Shown piece by piece: positions 1-6,388 of a stretch of 7,741 nt of DNA. Below the pieces are notes generated by a model. That model worked only from the letters and a program-made list of their open reading frames with translations. It did no database searches and was not told the DNA's origin. The DNA is taken from positions 1 through 7,741 of the forward strand of contig CAZECE010000135.1 in NCBI GenBank assembly GCA_964510525.1, given 5' to 3'. Numbering within the stretch: position 1 is the first letter of the stretch; each line of letters opens with the position of its first letter. The position numbers were made by a program, and so were the translations under genes. This DNA comes from CAZECE01 sp964510525. GTDB lineage: Bacteria > Pseudomonadota > Gammaproteobacteria > Pseudomonadales > JANQJO01.

Positions 1-1058
1 GCAGCCGTATCCGGCTTTAGATACAGCGCGCTTTCCAAAGCCGCGGTGGCAAAAATCTCTATCGCATAAGGCGCGTACTTATCCGCTTTTATGGCTCGGA
101 TCAGGTTGAAACTGGTTTTTTCCAACACGCTGTACCAGGCACCGCTGGAACTCTCCACCATGTCACGATGCCTGCCCTGAAGGCGCTCAAATAACGCGCA
201 TGTCATGCCAGCATCTGCCGAACCACCCAGGCCTTTATGCAAGAAATATTTAATCACGACATTATCATTGAGTCTTTCGTAACGCCCTTGATCCTGCGTA
301 CGGGTCATGTGATTGCGTTCAATCAAATCGCGACAGCGTGAAAAAGGCACCTTGTCGTAAGGAATGAATTCAACTTGCCGCAATCTTTCTTGCACAGCTC
401 CAGCTTCAACACCTCCAAACGCAAGACCTCCTCTCATACCAAGTCGTGGCATAAAGACTTTAAAATCCATGGCGCTGACAAAGTGTTCGTCTTGCGGATC
501 GGCCACCAAAACAAGGTCGATGATACGACCCACTTTGATCACCTTCATATTTTGATTTTCAACACCCATCACTTGAATAGGCGCGCTATCCGCCTTGAAA
601 TAATGGGTTAACAAACGACATTTGAGATGACTCGCCGTGCGTTGCACGATATTTGATGAGCGTTCTTTTACGTTATCTTGTGGGTTTTCTTGAGGATTGT
701 CTTGTGGATTGTTTTGTAATTTAGCCAGGTCACGTAAGACCAACACAAAATCAAAATCCGCTAGCGGCTCATGCCGACCAATCAGCCAAGACTTAAACTG
801 GCTGCCTTTGCCATAAATAGATACATCCACCGAGTCATCATAATCAATCGCGTCATACAGGCACTCAATTAAAGCAAAAAGACTATGAGAACTAACCGTC
901 TGCTGACGACAATCCCTAAACTCACACACCCGTGTTTGATTTGTCGGCGGAAAGGGGTGGATTTCTTTTGATAATAGCGCAAAAAGACCCTTTATTTGAT
1001 CGGCTTGGATCGGTTGCGACTGAGAGGCCACCGTGTCTTGAGAAGGACTACTGAACAT
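1..1058 (-). CDS. Divergent Pol-beta-superfamily nucleotidyltransferase, C-terminus cut by window edge
   Basis: The frame is open from an ATG at 1058 to the left edge (352 codons visible), and an in-frame TAG lies three codons upstream, so this ATG is the earliest possible one. The SD is poor. A nucleotidyltransferase signature is readable: GKGS at residues 83-86, then LADFDF with carboxylates D101 and D103, and a third candidate carboxylate D181 in RIIDLVLV. The spacing of GKGS, the downstream WLIG and the DFD resembles class II CCA-adding/poly(A) polymerases (GGxVRDxLLG...DxD), and MDFKVFM near 197-203 may correspond to their RRDFTINA motif. This resemblance is weak, and the second G of the usual GG is K. 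Residues 116-131 are a run of [N/D/E]NPQ units between the second and third carboxylates. The substrate cannot be told: nucleotidyl transfer is the likely chemistry, while tRNA, RNA or protein remain open as targets. The gene lies 87 bp downstream of the thioredoxin-like gene on the same strand, with no clear promoter between them. Confidence 0.6.
   Translation of the reverse strand, partial: MFSSPSQDTVASQSQPIQADQIKGLFALLSKEIHPFPPTNQTRVCEFRDCRQQTVSSHSLFALIECLYDAIDYDDSVDVSIYGKGSQFKSWLIGRHEPLADFDFVLVLRDLAKLQNNPQDNPQENPQDNVKERSSNIVQRTASHLKCRLLTHYFKADSAPIQVMGVENQNMKVIKVGRIIDLVLVADPQDEHFVSAMDFKVFMPRLGMRGGLAFGGVEAGAVQERLRQVEFIPYDKVPFSRCRDLIERNHMTRTQDQGRYERLNDNVVIKYFLHKGLGGSADAGMTCALFERLQGRHRDMVESSSGAWYSVLEKTSFNLIRAIKADKYAPYAIEIFATAALESALYLKPDTA
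666..713 (-). repeat. 12-bp tandem repeat inside the nucleotidyltransferase gene
   Basis: On the minus strand four 12-bp units follow each other at 702-713, 690-701, 678-689 and 666-677. They encode NNPQ, DNPQ, ENPQ and a decayed DNVK (residues 116-131). The period is a multiple of three, so a change in copy number would keep the reading frame. The run lies just after the catalytic DFD strand and before the third catalytic Asp, probably as a surface loop. Confidence 0.8.
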
Positions 1059-1145
1059 AAAGCGCTAAATGCACAATCGGTAAAAGACCTTGCAGCAAAG
1101 GTTATTGGTCCATCGCAAACAAAATCTTTTTTTGCTTATATGGCA

Positions 1146-1697
1146 TTAAGCGCGCCACTTAATATTGCACCCAATGCTTGGTTTTGCCTCAACCACTGGC
1201 TGGCCTGAGAGCATATTATTCGCCGCCGCTTCAATGTCTCGGCCGTCTACCGGGAAATCATTCCCAGGGCGGCTGTCGTCAAACTGGCCGTGGTAAACAA
1301 GCGCTAAATTGGCATCGTAGAGGAAAAAGTCCGGCGTACAGGCCGCATCATAGGCTTTGGCCACAGCTTGTGTTTCATCAAACAAATACGGGAATGGATA
1401 GCCAAACTCAACGCTGTCTGCTTGCATTAATTCCGGTCGGTCTTGCGGATAGGATTCAATATCATTGGCGTTGATCGCTACCACCCCTATACCCTGAGAC
1501 TGCAAGCGCTTTGCTAAAGCGGCTAACTCGGTTTTAAGGTGCACCACGAAAGGACAATGGTTGCAGATAAAGGCCACCAAGACGCCCTGTTGTCCTGCCA
1601 CTTGCTGCAATGTAAAACGCTGACCTTGGGGGTCCGGCAATTCAAAATTTGGCGCTTTGGTGCCAGAATCTACCGTATTTGAAGAGGTCAAGACCAC
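1146..1697 (-). CDS. Thioredoxin-fold protein, PRX-like1 / AhpC-TSA type
   Basis: This is a 183-residue thioredoxin-fold protein. The N-terminal APNFELPDPQG is the usual AhpC/TSA-redoxin opening. The active-site segment FICNHCPFVVHLK around residues 43-55 has the CNHCPFV motif typical of the PRX-like1 thioredoxin family. The ACTPDFFLYD segment supplies a further conserved Cys and the cis-Pro region, and the C-terminal SIGCNIKW is also characteristic of that family. The length is normal and no export signal is seen, so it is probably a cytoplasmic thiol oxidoreductase or peroxidase-like protein; the true substrate of this family is not well known. The start is GTG at 1697, chosen because a perfect GGAGG lies 8 bases upstream. 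That SD is within the last codons of the phosphatase gene, whose TAA ends one base before this GTG, so the two genes are almost certainly co-transcribed and translationally coupled. Confidence 0.9.
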   Translation of the reverse strand: MVLTSSNTVDSGTKAPNFELPDPQGQRFTLQQVAGQQGVLVAFICNHCPFVVHLKTELAALAKRLQSQGIGVVAINANDIESYPQDRPELMQADSVEFGYPFPYLFDETQAVAKAYDAACTPDFFLYDANLALVYHGQFDDSRPGNDFPVDGRDIEAAANNMLSGQPVVEAKPSIGCNIKWRA

Positions 1698-1698
1698 G

Positions 1699-2310
1699 TT
1701 ATTCGCCTCCGGCTTCTAAAAGAATCGATTCCACCAAAGGACGTAATTTGGTCAACCCATGCTGATCACCAATTTGTAAAGATGTCTCTAGGTCGTGCTG
1801 ATCAATATAAAACGCCTTTAACGCAAACAAGGCACCGACACGATTGCCACTGGCGCAATGTACGACTATATTTTTGCCCGTGTACTGATCCAAGATCTCA
1901 GCCAACCGTTTGCTGTTTTCAAATGAAATGTCTTGCGGACCTAAGATCGGCAGGTGCTCATAAACCATGCCCGTGGACTCGACAATAGCCTGCTCTGGAA
2001 AATCTTGCAGTTCTGCATTGGGACGCATGTTGACCACAACATCAAAACCCTCCAGCTGAAGCGCTCGAAACTGCTCTTCTGTGGGCTGCCCACCGACCAT
2101 TAACCTTTCGGCCGCTTGATCCGGCACTTCATTAACCGGCACATCATTCATCGTCATCTGGGTCTCCCTTTTATTGCCTATTTGAAAGTCATCTAAATAC
2201 TGAGGCGGCGGTGGCAACCATTGAGGCGCTTGCGCCAAAACATCATTTGCATAATAAAAACTCGTTACTGCACATAGCCAAACCGTCGTTTGAAACCCTC
2301 GCATGTTCAT
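1699..2310 (-). CDS. DUF442 / beta-lactamase-hydrolase-like phosphatase, possibly exported
   Basis: Residues about 60-200 match the DUF442 (BLH phosphatase) fold. LMVGGQPTEEQFRAL is the family's sxQP opening, FDVVVNMRPNAE the VInlRp strand, and VVHCASGNRVGALFAL at 149-164 the phosphate-binding loop with C152 and R157. The loop is C-x4-R, one shorter than the classical PTP CX5R but as I remember it for DUF442. The family is related to dual-specificity phosphatases and is linked in some bacteria to sulfide metabolism; the substrate here is unknown. From the first ATG (2310) the protein begins with a likely signal peptide (hydrophobic VWLCAVTSF, possible cleavage after VLAQA), then a PPPP linker. 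An internal ATG at 2157 (residue 52) has a better SD and would give a complete 152-residue cytoplasmic domain. The long form is reported because the signal-like segment would be hard to explain otherwise. It forms a coupled pair with the thioredoxin-like gene. Confidence 0.85.
   Translation of the reverse strand: MNMRGFQTTVWLCAVTSFYYANDVLAQAPQWLPPPPQYLDDFQIGNKRETQMTMNDVPVNEVPDQAAERLMVGGQPTEEQFRALQLEGFDVVVNMRPNAELQDFPEQAIVESTGMVYEHLPILGPQDISFENSKRLAEILDQYTGKNIVVHCASGNRVGALFALKAFYIDQHDLETSLQIGDQHGLTKLRPLVESILLEAGGE
1706..1710 (-). promoter_or_regulatory. Ribosome binding site that fixes the GTG start of the thioredoxin-like gene
   Basis: GGAGG on the minus strand lies 8 bases before the GTG at 1697. 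It overlaps the Gly-Gly codons near the end of the upstream phosphatase gene, so ribosomes finishing that gene can restart here. Confidence 0.85.
2164..2170 (-). promoter_or_regulatory. Strong internal SD before codon 52 of the phosphatase gene
   Basis: AAGGGAG on the minus strand ends 6 bases before the in-frame ATG at 2157. It is better placed than the AAGGGG at 2322-2327, which sits 11 bases before the first ATG at 2310. It could be the true initiation site or give a second, signal-less product. Confidence 0.5.
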
Positions 2311-2318
2311 AATACTAT
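2290..2318 (+). promoter_or_regulatory. Sigma70-type promoter for the VWA lipoprotein gene
   Basis: TTGAAA (2290-2295, 5 of 6 to TTGACA) and TACTAT (2313-2318, 4 of 6 to TATAAT) are separated by exactly 17 bp. This would start transcription near 2325 and give a leader of about 35 bases to the ATG at 2360. The -35 box lies inside the first codons of the divergent phosphatase gene. I see no equally good promoter in the minus direction. Confidence 0.6.
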
Positions 2319-2359
2319 GCGCCCCTTAGTCATCGATAAAACAGAAAGGATCTCTGCTC

Positions 2360-3748
2360 ATGTCGCTTAAAGTCCATTTTCAACCTGCTGTTAGCCTCAA
2401 GGTAGGCCCGACTCGCACAATTGCCCCTCTCAGCGCCATTTTTTTGAGCTCGATTATTTTAACCAGCTGCGGTGGCGATGACTATAACGAAGGCAACAAT
2501 ACCACCGAATTCAGCGACGTTCGTTTGGTCTCTGTCAGCGCTACGGGCGACACCGCGGACATCGCTGCCAACATTGAGTACAAGATCTCTGACCCCAGCG
2601 CCGTCCTTAAAGTCTCGGCCACTAACGAGGACAGCGAAACCATCAGCGTTAATGTCGGCACCGGCGACTACGGTGATGCTTTAACGCTCAATCAAGGCGA
2701 AGGCAGCGCCACACTCGAGTTCGCTATTACACCCGACCCTGAGACCCCCACCACGCCCATTGTGTTGCAATCTTGGTTAACGGCCAATACCACCGACAGT
2801 AAAAATGCGGGGTACGCCTTTTCAACCACTGACTATACCGTTGGCTTTTCAACCACGGCAACGAGACAGATCACCAATTTAACGGGTTTAACCATTGTAC
2901 CCATCGACGGCAGCTACAGTGTCGCTTTTAACGAGACTTTTCAGGCAAAAGAGCACATCTTTCGATTTCGAGTGAACGATCAAAACGGTCAGTCTGTTAC
3001 AGGCTTGGAAGAGGCCTTTAATCAGTACTTCTCGATTGTGGAAAACGGCGTGTCGGCAGACCGCGAATCCATTGACAGTGGTGAAGAACAATCCGATGCT
3101 TTATCCACGTATTTTGTTGTCGATGCCAGCGACAGTATTGTACAGGCCGGCAGTACTGACGCTGTTCGCGAATCCGTTTCCAAAACCATTATATCTTTGT
3201 ATGGCTTATCGGACTTTTACTACCGCCAGTTCGCCACACAAGTTAGAACCTTATCCAGCATGAGAGAACTAACATATGATAGAACTGATGGCTTTACTTC
3301 CTTGTATCACGCAATAGATCTCACGTTAGATGATATCGCCGCCAATACCAACACTCGCCAAAAAGCGATGATTGTCTTCACTGATGGTGATGATAACTAT
3401 AGCCAGAACTACCCACCCAACCTTTCAAAAAATGACACCTACAATTACTTACTGGGCCGAATTCAAACCACCGCGGCCAATACTCTAGGCGGCTTAGCCA
3501 TTTACACCATCGGTCTGGGCAATGGTATCGATGAAACGCGCTTAACGGAAATTGCCGAGGCCACTCAAGGCGCGTTTGTTGCTGCTAGCAGCGTCGAAGA
3601 CTTAAACGAGAAATTCTCCGAGATCTACAGCCTGATTCGCAGCACTTACACGCTCTCTTACTTATCGCCCAACTTAGGCGATACCAGCTCGTTGGTCTTA
3701 GGCATCGACATTGATGGCGTCACCGACGAATACACGATCGTGCCTTAA
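2360..3748 (+). CDS. Outer-surface lipoprotein with von Willebrand factor A domain
   Basis: This is a 462-residue protein. The N-terminus has a long lipoprotein signal peptide ending in the lipobox LTSC, with C37 as the lipidated residue; GG after the Cys (no Asp at +2) favours outer-membrane sorting. Residues about 50-190 are Thr/Ser/Asp-rich and probably beta-sandwich. Residues about 248-430 form a VWA domain with a complete metal-ion-dependent adhesion site: D255-x-S257-x-S259 in VVDASDS, T313 in GFTSLY, and D342 in VFTDGDDN. Such domains bind protein ligands through a divalent metal. The tail after about residue 430 (TYTLSYLSPN...) looks like the beta extension often found after bacterial VWA domains. 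The ATG at 2360 has AGAAAGGA at 2343-2350 and a good promoter upstream. The ligand is unknown. It is followed by the transporter gene after 68 bp, but nothing shows a functional link. Confidence 0.88.
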   Translation: MSLKVHFQPAVSLKVGPTRTIAPLSAIFLSSIILTSCGGDDYNEGNNTTEFSDVRLVSVSATGDTADIAANIEYKISDPSAVLKVSATNEDSETISVNVGTGDYGDALTLNQGEGSATLEFAITPDPETPTTPIVLQSWLTANTTDSKNAGYAFSTTDYTVGFSTTATRQITNLTGLTIVPIDGSYSVAFNETFQAKEHIFRFRVNDQNGQSVTGLEEAFNQYFSIVENGVSADRESIDSGEEQSDALSTYFVVDASDSIVQAGSTDAVRESVSKTIISLYGLSDFYYRQFATQVRTLSSMRELTYDRTDGFTSLYHAIDLTLDDIAANTNTRQKAMIVFTDGDDNYSQNYPPNLSKNDTYNYLLGRIQTTAANTLGGLAIYTIGLGNGIDETRLTEIAEATQGAFVAASSVEDLNEKFSEIYSLIRSTYTLSYLSPNLGDTSSLVLGIDIDGVTDEYTIVP

Positions 3749-3750
3749 AA

Positions 3751-3771
3751 AAGCGCCTTAACATAGCGCTT
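3751..3771. repeat. 6-bp inverted repeat in the gap between the lipoprotein and transporter genes
   Basis: AAGCGC (3751-3756) and GCGCTT (3766-3771) form a perfect 6-bp stem around a 9-base loop, just after the lipoprotein stop codon. On the plus strand it has no following T-run, so it is a weak terminator for the lipoprotein gene. On the minus strand the stem is followed directly by six Ts, the shape of an intrinsic terminator, although no minus-strand gene ends here. The same gap holds three GCCTTAA words (3742, 3755, 3794). Confidence 0.4.
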
Positions 3772-3816
3772 AAATCTGGCACCTCAAGTTAACGCCTTAA
3801 GTCATAACTTCAGAGC

Positions 3817-5310
3817 TTGAAAAAACTGCAACGCGGACTAAATCGACTCGAAGATTGGGGCAATCGCCTGCCCCACCCGACCTTGTTATTTGTCTATCTG
3901 TGCGGCTTCACCCTGCTGCTCTCATGGGTCTGCGCCCGCCTTTCAATCAGCGCCCTCAACCCCATCACCCACAACACCATTGAAGCCAGCAACTTACTCT
4001 CGGCTTCGGGCTTACAGCAGATTCTGTCTAAAGCGGTGAGTAACTTCACACAGTTCGCGCCCGTCGGCCCAGTGATTGTGGTGACGTTAGGCCTGGGCAT
4101 CGCGGAAGCTTCCGGTTTACTGAAACAGCTGTTAAACGCGATTGTCACTCGCACCCCCAAATGGGCGCTCAGCTACAGTATTGTCTTTGCTGGCCTGATT
4201 TCCAACATCGCTGCCGATGCGGGTTACGTGGTGTTGATCCCTTTGGCGGGTTTGCTGTTTCAGCAAGCGGGCCGTCATCCGCTCGCAGGCATTGCGGCTG
4301 CCTTTGCTGGCGTCTCAGGCGGTTACAGTGCCAACCTGTTACTGGGTCCGGTGGATGTCCTGTTGAGCGGCATCACAATGGAGGCGATGCAACTGTTGGA
4401 CTCAGCCGAGAGCGCGCATACGACCACAAACATAGGCCCTGCCAGTAATTATTATTTTATGCTGGCCTCCACCCTTGTGATCACTTTCTTAGGCGGACGA
4501 CTCACCGACAGCGTTGTCGAGCCCAGTTTGGCCCCTATTGATTCACCTGCGCTCAAAGCCGAAGCTAAACGGTTTCAGTCCGATCAACATGCGCTTAAAC
4601 ACACACTCATAACAGCCATCGGGTTCATTGGGTTGATAGCGCTGGCTCTCTGGCTACACCCAAGCTGGCTGACCTCAGAACTCGGCTTTTCACATACCCC
4701 CTTTATGCAAAGCTTAGTACCGCTAATTGCCCTCTTTGCCGCTGTTTGTGGCTTGGTATACGGTTTTAAAAGCAGGGCATTCAAAAACCACCGCGATGCC
4801 ATCAACGCGATGGAAGCAACGCTAGGTACGTTATCAGGTTATTTGGTGTTGATGTTTGTAGCCGCTCAATTCATCAATTGGTTCAACTGGAGTCAGTTAG
4901 GGTTGATCACAGCGATCAAAGGTGCTGAGCTGATTCGTTGGCTCGAGCTTACAGGGCCACCGCTGATCGTATTAATGATTGTCACTACCGCCGGCTTAAA
5001 TTTACTGATCGGCAGCGCATCCGCAAAATGGGCCTTATTCGCGCCCATCTTCGTCCCCATGTTAATGCTTTCTGGGGTAGCACCAGAAGCGGTGCAAGCT
5101 GCTTACCGCATCGGCGACAGCAGCACCAATATCATCACTCCCTTGATGCCTTACTTTCCTTTAGTCGTCGCTTTCGTACAACAATACGATTCAAAACGCG
5201 GCATTGGCACTTTGATCGCCATGATGCTGCCTTACAGTATGGTATTTTTAGTGACTTGGGGTGCACTGCTGTTAACCTGGATGCAGCTCGGTTGGCCGCT
5301 GGGGGCGTAG
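3817..5310 (+). CDS. AbgT-family inner-membrane transporter
   Basis: This 497-residue polytopic membrane protein aligns over its whole length with E. coli AbgT (p-aminobenzoyl-glutamate uptake) and the family members MtrF and YdaH. Recognisable stretches are WGNRLPHPTLLFVYL at the N-terminus, AGLISNIAADAGYVVLIPL, GRHPLAGIAAAFAGVSGGYSANLL and the C-terminal LPYSMVFLVTWG. Residues I recall as important in MtrF (D193, S417, W420, P438, R446, D449, P457) have counterparts at D180, S402, W405, P423, R431, D434 and P442. The last six keep one constant offset of 15, so the transport core looks intact. Family members either import p-aminobenzoyl-glutamate or export sulfonamide-like antifolates; the sequence does not decide between these. 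The start is taken as TTG at 3817: an in-frame TAA at 3805-3807 excludes anything earlier, and the conserved N-terminus begins right after it. No SD or promoter is evident, so expression may depend on read-through from the lipoprotein gene. Confidence 0.93.
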   Translation: MKKLQRGLNRLEDWGNRLPHPTLLFVYLCGFTLLLSWVCARLSISALNPITHNTIEASNLLSASGLQQILSKAVSNFTQFAPVGPVIVVTLGLGIAEASGLLKQLLNAIVTRTPKWALSYSIVFAGLISNIAADAGYVVLIPLAGLLFQQAGRHPLAGIAAAFAGVSGGYSANLLLGPVDVLLSGITMEAMQLLDSAESAHTTTNIGPASNYYFMLASTLVITFLGGRLTDSVVEPSLAPIDSPALKAEAKRFQSDQHALKHTLITAIGFIGLIALALWLHPSWLTSELGFSHTPFMQSLVPLIALFAAVCGLVYGFKSRAFKNHRDAINAMEATLGTLSGYLVLMFVAAQFINWFNWSQLGLITAIKGAELIRWLELTGPPLIVLMIVTTAGLNLLIGSASAKWALFAPIFVPMLMLSGVAPEAVQAAYRIGDSSTNIITPLMPYFPLVVAFVQQYDSKRGIGTLIAMMLPYSMVFLVTWGALLLTWMQLGWPLGA

Positions 5311-5403
5311 CTCTCACTCTTTTAGTGTCTCGCTCTTTTCTCATTTTGGTCTATCTTTAAAGCACGTTTTAGAACGCACTGTCGTGTCAACAGGATATCT
5401 TAA

Positions 5404-6336
5404 ATGCCCCAAATTGAGCATCGGGAACTTATTGCAAATGGTATACAGTTCCATGTTGCAATATCTGGAAATGAAAGCGGCCCTGCCTTACTGTGTCTTC
5501 ATGGCTTTCCCGAAGGTTGGATGAGTTGGAAACCATTAATGGAGCGATTTCCCGAGGCTCGCATTTATGCGCCCACATTACGAGGTTACCCTGGCAGCGA
5601 AGCCCCCTCAGATGGGTATGATGTCTTTACCCTGACTGATGATGTGAAAGCCTTAATCGAAGCACTGAATCTGGATAAGCCGATTTTAATTGCTCATGAT
5701 TGGGGTGGGGAATTAGCGTGGTTGTTTGCCCATCGCTATGGAAACATGATCCAACATTTTGTGGCAATCAACGCCCCCCACTTGAAAACGCTGGCACGAG
5801 CCGTGATAACAATGGACGATTTTCAAGCATTACGAATCCCCTGGTTAGCCACCTTCCAAATTCCAGAATTACCGGAAAGGATCATCGCGAATCCAATCGG
5901 TCGTCAATTACTTCGATTATCCATTGTGCTTCGAGAGGGGCGGCCTGGCTCTATGGACCGAGCGTTAGTTGATGACATGGTGAATCGGTTTAAAACCGCC
6001 AATAGTATTAAACCACCAATTGAGTACTATCGAGACGTTGTTGCAACCCACCTAAACCCCATTAAACTGAAACGCCTGCTGAAGGCCTACAAACAAAACA
6101 TACCCGTTCCCATCACCTTGATTTGGGGGATGAAAGATAGGGCTTTGACCGCTAAGATTGCCCTCAAAAGTGAGCGGGATGCCGGTCGTGAAATTGAGTG
6201 GCGGCCCCTCGAAAACGCGGGCCATTTTGTCAGTCTAGACTCTCCTGACCAACTCACAGAGGAGATCAGGCGGATTACAAACTTGTACAGTTCTGAAATA
6301 ATTGCGGATCAACAACATCAAGCTCACTCGAGATAG
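5404..6336 (+). CDS. Alpha/beta hydrolase, epoxide hydrolase / haloacid dehalogenase-like
   Basis: This is a 310-residue soluble alpha/beta-hydrolase of normal length. HGFPE at 33-37 is the oxyanion-hole motif of the epoxide hydrolase group. The nucleophile elbow is HDWGG with D99, so it is an Asp-type enzyme (epoxide hydrolase or dehalogenase) rather than a Ser esterase. The acid is probably D245 in WGMKDRAL, and the base is H274 in NAGHFVSLD. Residues about 135-215 are the helical cap, where Y208/Y209 could be the epoxide-activating tyrosine. The reaction expected is hydrolysis of an epoxide or a carbon-halogen bond through an ester intermediate; I cannot separate the two. The ATG has AGGA at 5392-5395, 8 bases upstream. 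The 93-bp gap before it is T-rich with no convincing promoter or terminator. Its TAG stop lies in the first TAGCTA copy of the mntA leader repeats, so read-through into mntA-hepT is possible. Confidence 0.88.
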   Translation: MPQIEHRELIANGIQFHVAISGNESGPALLCLHGFPEGWMSWKPLMERFPEARIYAPTLRGYPGSEAPSDGYDVFTLTDDVKALIEALNLDKPILIAHDWGGELAWLFAHRYGNMIQHFVAINAPHLKTLARAVITMDDFQALRIPWLATFQIPELPERIIANPIGRQLLRLSIVLREGRPGSMDRALVDDMVNRFKTANSIKPPIEYYRDVVATHLNPIKLKRLLKAYKQNIPVPITLIWGMKDRALTAKIALKSERDAGREIEWRPLENAGHFVSLDSPDQLTEEIRRITNLYSSEIIADQQHQAHSR

Positions 6337-6388
6337 CTACTATATAGCTACTACAAAGACATAGGATAGCTACTACAAAGACACAGGC
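6334..6388 (+). repeat. Phased TAGCTA palindromes and 22-bp tandem repeat upstream of mntA
   Basis: TAGCTA, its own reverse complement, starts at 6334, 6345 and 6367, that is 11 and 22 bp apart, about one and two helical turns. From 6345 a 22-bp unit is repeated twice (6345-6366 and 6367-6388): the first 17 bases, TAGCTACTACAAAGACA, are identical and two of the last five differ. The first copy (6334-6344) is a half unit that overlaps the hydrolase stop codon. The last unit ends at the base before the mntA ATG. It fits an operator or a slippage-made leader; no known motif is recognised. Confidence 0.9.

Noticed and set aside
364..611. Two overlapping plus-strand reading frames of 63 and 78 codons
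   Set aside because: They lie within the long minus-strand nucleotidyltransferase frame, which has recognisable motifs, and their translations look like non-protein shadow sequence.
1059..1145. Hairpin GCAAA / TTTGC between the thioredoxin-like gene and the nucleotidyltransferase
   Set aside because: Five-bp AT-rich stem without a T-run; no convincing terminator or promoter in this gap.
1178..1474. Plus-strand frame of 98 codons opposite the thioredoxin-like gene
   Set aside because: It is an antisense shadow of a gene with clear family motifs; no SD and no recognisable domain.
2888..3091. Minus-strand frame inside the VWA lipoprotein gene
   Set aside because: Shadow of a well-supported gene; no start signal or family resemblance.
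5311..5350. Possible intrinsic terminator after the transporter gene (CACT / AGTG stem around CTTTT, T-rich after)
   Set aside because: The stem is only four base pairs and AT-balanced; too weak to call.
4938..5360. 140-codon plus-strand frame overlapping the end of the transporter gene
   Set aside because: Composition is rich in Arg/His/Cys and unlike a real protein, and it covers conserved AbgT sequence in another frame.
6334..6388. The repeats as a CRISPR array or a recombination attachment site
   Set aside because: There are no unique spacers between units, only two and a half direct copies, and no integrase or cas gene in the window.
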